Origin: Desulfoscipio gibsoniae DSM 7213
GTDB lineage: Bacteria > Bacillota > Desulfotomaculia > Desulfotomaculales > Desulfallaceae
Assembly: GCF_000233715.2 (NCBI RefSeq)
Contig: NC_021184.1
Location: forward strand, 2,318,001-2,382,000
Reading direction: 5' to 3'
DNA length: 64,000 bases
Positions 61,148 to 64,000 of this stretch are shown here, piece by piece. A model generated the notes under the pieces. It did no database searches. It had not been told where the DNA came from and saw only the letters and a list, made by a program, of their open reading frames with translations. Numbering within the stretch: the stretch's first letter is position 1; the number at the start of each line of letters is the position of its first letter. The position numbers and the translations under genes were made by a program.

Positions 61148-61377
61148 AATATTACCCCCATAAAAACCAGATGTCTTTAGTATTATATATTATACCTTTT
61201 ATAACTACACAAATATAATTATAAACAAAGACTTGATACTTAAAAAGATTAAATAGTTAAATATAGCAACTTATTTTAATGTCTTTAATTTGGTTTGGCC
61301 GCCGGGTTATTTAACAACTCGAATGGGCACCTTGAATTATAGTAAAAAAAAAGCGGCTTACCAGCCCACTTTATAAC

Positions 61378-61785
61378 TTAAACAATTTTTGTACGACACC
61401 TGCTATTTTCTATTTCCAGGAGAGTAAACTCCTCCAAAAATTTTTTTAAACTTTCAACATCGAAGGGTTTGGCCATGCAGCAGAGCGCACCTTGTTTTTG
61501 GGCCTGGTTGATAGTATCGTCAGAGCCGTATGCGGTCATAATTACCACCTGGGTATCAGGAAACATTTTTTTTATTTTACCCAAAGCCTCCAGACCACCC
61601 ATCAGAGGCATACGCACATCCATAAAAACCAGATTCGGCCTTATGGCACGCACCTTCTCCACTGCTTCAAGGCCGTTTTGGGCCGTATGTACCCGGTGGC
61701 CGACCTCCTTAATTACAATATCCAACAAGTAACGAACTCCTGGCTGATCATCAACCACCAGTATATCCATACAATTTGAGCCCAT
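61378..61785 (-). CDS. Single-domain response regulator (Spo0F-like)
   Basis: A 135-residue receiver with no output domain. Phospho-acceptor Asp in NLVFMDVRMPLMGG near residue 60, acidic pair in VVDDQP, and Lys in CMAKPFD near 110. An ATG at 61785 with GGAG five bases upstream is chosen; a second ATG five codons later is the usual domain start. Stand-alone receivers of this type relay phosphate, as Spo0F does in sporulation; Spo0F identity is likely for a spore former but not proved. No kinase is adjacent. Confidence 0.75.
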   Translation of the reverse strand: MGSNCMDILVVDDQPGVRYLLDIVIKEVGHRVHTAQNGLEAVEKVRAIRPNLVFMDVRMPLMGGLEALGKIKKMFPDTQVVIMTAYGSDDTINQAQKQGALCCMAKPFDVESLKKFLEEFTLLEIENSRCRTKIV

Positions 61786-61914
61786 ATATCTCCACGCTCC
61801 CCTTATTTCTGTAAAATATGACATGCGCTTGAATTTCAGCATAATTATGTCATGTATAATATACTTTTCGACAGCTGAGAGAAAAACCCTTCTTCATGAA
61901 ATAATTTTTTTATG

Positions 61915-63072
61915 CTAATTATTTACATCGATTACTTTCCCGCCAACATAAACTCTGTTTACAACGGTACCCAGATAAAATGGATGACCGCTCAATACCA
62001 CCACATCCGCATCCTTCCCCGTTGCGATACTGCCGATTCGGTCTTCCAACCCCAGCACCCTGGCCGCACCAATGGTAATAGCACCCAGCGCCTGCTCCTC
62101 GGACAGTCCCCCGCGGGTAGTTAGCCCGGCAGAGATCGGTAAATATTGTATGGGCACTACCGGATGGTCGGTCATAATAGCAAAGCTTACACCCTGGCGA
62201 GCTAATGCGGCCGCGGTTTTTAGTGATCGGCCCATTAGCTCTACTTTGGACCGGTTAATCAGCACCGGACCAACTACTGCCGGCACACCCGCTGCGGCCA
62301 ACCTATCCGCAACCAGGTGACCCTCAGTGCAGTGTTCAATAACCAGGCGCAGGTTAAACTCATGCCCAATGCGCAGCGCAGTCATAATGTCATCCGCCCG
62401 GTGGGCATGCACCCGCAAGGGTATTTCCCGGCACAGCACGCGCGCCACGGACTCCATCTTTAAATCCCGCTCCGGCGGATCTGCCTCCCCTCGACGAGCC
62501 CGGGCCTGTTTTTCCAGGTACTGCAGGCCGCGTGCCAGTGCATCTCGTAATAAGGCAGCGGAGGCCATTCGGGTAACTGGAGTCTTTTTATTAGGTCCAT
62601 ATACACGCTTGGGGTTTTCCCCCAGCGCAGCCTTTAGGCCTACGGGACAACAAATCACCATATCATCCACAACAGTGCCACAGGTCTTCATAGCCACCAT
62701 TTCTCCGCCCAGTATATTGGCACTGCCGGGACCGGTAACCACGGTGGTTATCCCGGCTGCCAGCGCATCTTGAAAACCCATGTCCATAGGGTTGATAGCA
62801 TCTATAGCCCGCAGGTGCGGCGTAATTGGGTCGGTAGTTTCATTTAAGTCATCCCCTTCTTCGAATATTTCCTCCAGTATGCCCAGGTGGGTGTGCGCAT
62901 CAATAAAACCAGGCATGACTATCATGCCCGCTGCATCATATATATCAGCCCCGGAAGGGACAGCCATATTTTCTCCAACAGCGGCTATTTTTCCATTTTC
63001 AAAAAGCACAGTTCCCCGCGGTACACGTGCACCATGCATGGTCCAAATTTCGCCGTTTACTATGGCTTGCAT
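61915..63072 (-). CDS. Metal-dependent amidohydrolase, imidazolonepropionase-like
   Basis: A 385-residue TIM-barrel hydrolase. Metal ligands: His-x-His in PGFIDAHTHLG near residue 58, His in RVHAHRADD near 222, His in VIEHCTEGH near 244, and Asp in MTDHPVV near 300. Family members open ring amides or remove cyclic peptides; the specific substrate is unknown. It starts with MQAIVNGEIWTMHG, a typical small beta-sandwich beginning. Lies alone on the minus strand, with a GATGATTAAATGCA start context. Confidence 0.85.
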   Translation of the reverse strand: MQAIVNGEIWTMHGARVPRGTVLFENGKIAAVGENMAVPSGADIYDAAGMIVMPGFIDAHTHLGILEEIFEEGDDLNETTDPITPHLRAIDAINPMDMGFQDALAAGITTVVTGPGSANILGGEMVAMKTCGTVVDDMVICCPVGLKAALGENPKRVYGPNKKTPVTRMASAALLRDALARGLQYLEKQARARRGEADPPERDLKMESVARVLCREIPLRVHAHRADDIMTALRIGHEFNLRLVIEHCTEGHLVADRLAAAGVPAVVGPVLINRSKVELMGRSLKTAAALARQGVSFAIMTDHPVVPIQYLPISAGLTTRGGLSEEQALGAITIGAARVLGLEDRIGSIATGKDADVVVLSGHPFYLGTVVNRVYVGGKVIDVNN

Positions 63073-63142
63073 TTAATCATCTCCAAATTCAACTGTTGGT
63101 ATAATGTTTGTAACATATAGTGGTGTTTTTCTACAGCAGCTA

Positions 63143-63886
63143 TTATATATCCTTTAAAAATAAGGACTTTTTGCTCGACAAAAAACGGGTGCATGCTTCA
63201 ATAAAAGCTTTAAAAATACTAAATATATGAGGATATTTAAAATACATGTTTTCAGGATGAAATTGCACCCCCAGCGCAAAAGTTTTATCGTCAGCGCATT
63301 CAATAGCCTCAACAACATTATCCCCGGCTATAGCCGATATTACCAAATTTTTGCCTAAATCATTAATCATTTGGTGATGAAATGAATTTACTCTAACGCT
63401 CTCCCTTTCCATTATGCCGTGCAGCATCGAACCCTTGACCAGTTTTATGTTGTGGGTGGCATACCAGCGCGGTGCCTGCTGCATGTGCTGCAGAGGGCGA
63501 TCAACCCGCAGGTTGAGGTCCTGGCAGACGCTCCCTCCGGCGGCCACATTTAGCACCTGCATACCCCTGCAGATACCTAAAATCGGCATTCCCTTCTTTA
63601 GTGCCAATTTAGTCAGCAATATTTCAAAACCATCCCGCAAAGGATCGATGCAACCATTTACCGGCAAAGGTTCTTCGCCAAAATAATAAGGATCAATATC
63701 ACCCCCGCCTGAGAGCAGTAAACCGTCCAGCCCGGCCAGTAAAGCGGCAACATGTTCCTCGCTATGGTGGGGTATAAAAAGCGGCACCCCACCAGCTGCC
63801 TGGACCGCCCCAGGATAGTCCTCCCCAATAATAAACTTTTTGGCCTCTGCATCATAACTACTTGTAATACCTATCAGTGGGTACAC
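63143..63886 (-). CDS. Gamma-glutamyl-type class I glutamine amidotransferase hydrolase (PuuD-like)
   Basis: A 247-residue peptidase C26 family protein. Nucleophile Cys in LGICRGMQVLNVAAGG near residue 103 and the His/Glu pair in GVQFHPEN near 215; GLLLSGGGDIDPYYFGE is the PuuD/YvdE signature. It would cleave gamma-glutamyl amides such as gamma-glutamyl-GABA. GGGGG precedes the ATG. The operon context does not identify a substrate. The poly-gamma-glutamate genes 9 kb away are not obviously linked. Confidence 0.88.
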   Translation of the reverse strand: MYPLIGITSSYDAEAKKFIIGEDYPGAVQAAGGVPLFIPHHSEEHVAALLAGLDGLLLSGGGDIDPYYFGEEPLPVNGCIDPLRDGFEILLTKLALKKGMPILGICRGMQVLNVAAGGSVCQDLNLRVDRPLQHMQQAPRWYATHNIKLVKGSMLHGIMERESVRVNSFHHQMINDLGKNLVISAIAGDNVVEAIECADDKTFALGVQFHPENMYFKYPHIFSIFKAFIEACTRFLSSKKSLFLKDI

Positions 63887-63950
63887 AAAATAAACCCCCT
63901 TCCCTTAATAAAATATATTTGTATGGGAGCAATTATTGCACATTATGTAA

Positions 63951-63991
63951 TAAATAAAGCCGCCACCCTTTTAAGGCAACGGCTTTATTTA
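63951..63991. terminator. Terminator-like hairpin at right end of window
   Basis: TAAATAAAGCCG and CGGCTTTATTTA around a 17-base loop. Stem of 12 pairs; works in either orientation. It lies upstream of the PuuD-like gene, so it probably ends a gene outside the window. Confidence 0.6.
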
Positions 63992-64000
63992 TAGTATGTA

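Overview
The window reads as chromosomal DNA from an anaerobic, spore-forming Firmicute, most likely a Desulfotomaculum/Pelotomaculum-type member of the Peptococcaceae. Support comes from an aldehyde:ferredoxin oxidoreductase-family protein, a rubrerythrin next to a PerR-type regulator, a CoxMSL-type molybdenum hydroxylase, crotonase-type acyl-CoA genes, a CdaS-like (sporulation type) diadenylate cyclase, strong AGGAGG ribosome sites with frequent GTG/TTG starts, and many palindromic intergenic repeats. The genus call is an inference; no rRNA or universal marker is present.

Layout. 1-3.0 kb: molybdenum hydroxylase (FAD, Fe-S, Mo subunits; the Mo subunit runs off the left edge). 3.3-6.3 kb: folate genes pabA-pabB-pabC behind a leader with an intrinsic terminator. 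6.5-11.1 kb: GC-richer lantibiotic/bacitracin-type ABC exporter divergent from its two-component system. 11.4-16.3 kb: a scrap-heap island with two PIN-type toxin-antitoxin pairs, an IS1634-family element flanked by a 185-bp direct repeat, a truncated MazE-like antitoxin, a DUF6680-like fragment and an amidase remnant. 16.4-31.6 kb: DUF6033 protein, tRNA-Gly and tRNA-Asp, cadmium-type CadC/CadA, an AOR-family oxidoreductase, YbaK-type deacylase, an htrA/two-component operon, nitroreductase, NUDIX hydrolase, rubrerythrin and PerR, a lipoprotein and small proteins. 31.9-38 kb: an acyl-CoA ligase/crotonase/3-hydroxyacyl-CoA dehydrogenase cluster whose thiolase is reduced to a 62-codon remnant, then a DDE transposase and a CoA-transferase tail. 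38.2-46.2 kb: ATP-dependent PEP carboxykinase, an IS256 element carrying a large RNA-like hairpin, a five-module NlpC/P60 protein, and a two-component system bracketed by long direct repeats.

47-55 kb is the most distinctive block: a secreted copper-amine-oxidase-stalk/SCP2 protein, a secreted metallophosphoesterase, the diadenylate cyclase, and a compact poly-gamma-glutamate locus (pgsB, pgsC, a small membrane protein and a hydrolase-family protein that has lost several conserved residues), facing a second hydrolase homologue that keeps them. Tandem 21-22 bp repeats occur twice upstream of pgsB and once upstream of the SCP2 gene, suggesting shared control.

55.3-64 kb: tRNA-Arg, an ECF sigma/anti-sigma/ABC exporter operon, a tsaE-tsaB-rimI operon, a single-domain response regulator, an amidohydrolase and a class-I glutamine-amidotransferase-type hydrolase. 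Several genes (thiolase, CoA transferase, MazE-like, DUF6680-like, amidase) are broken, and palindromic repeats recur between genes, so the region has been actively remodelled by insertion and deletion.
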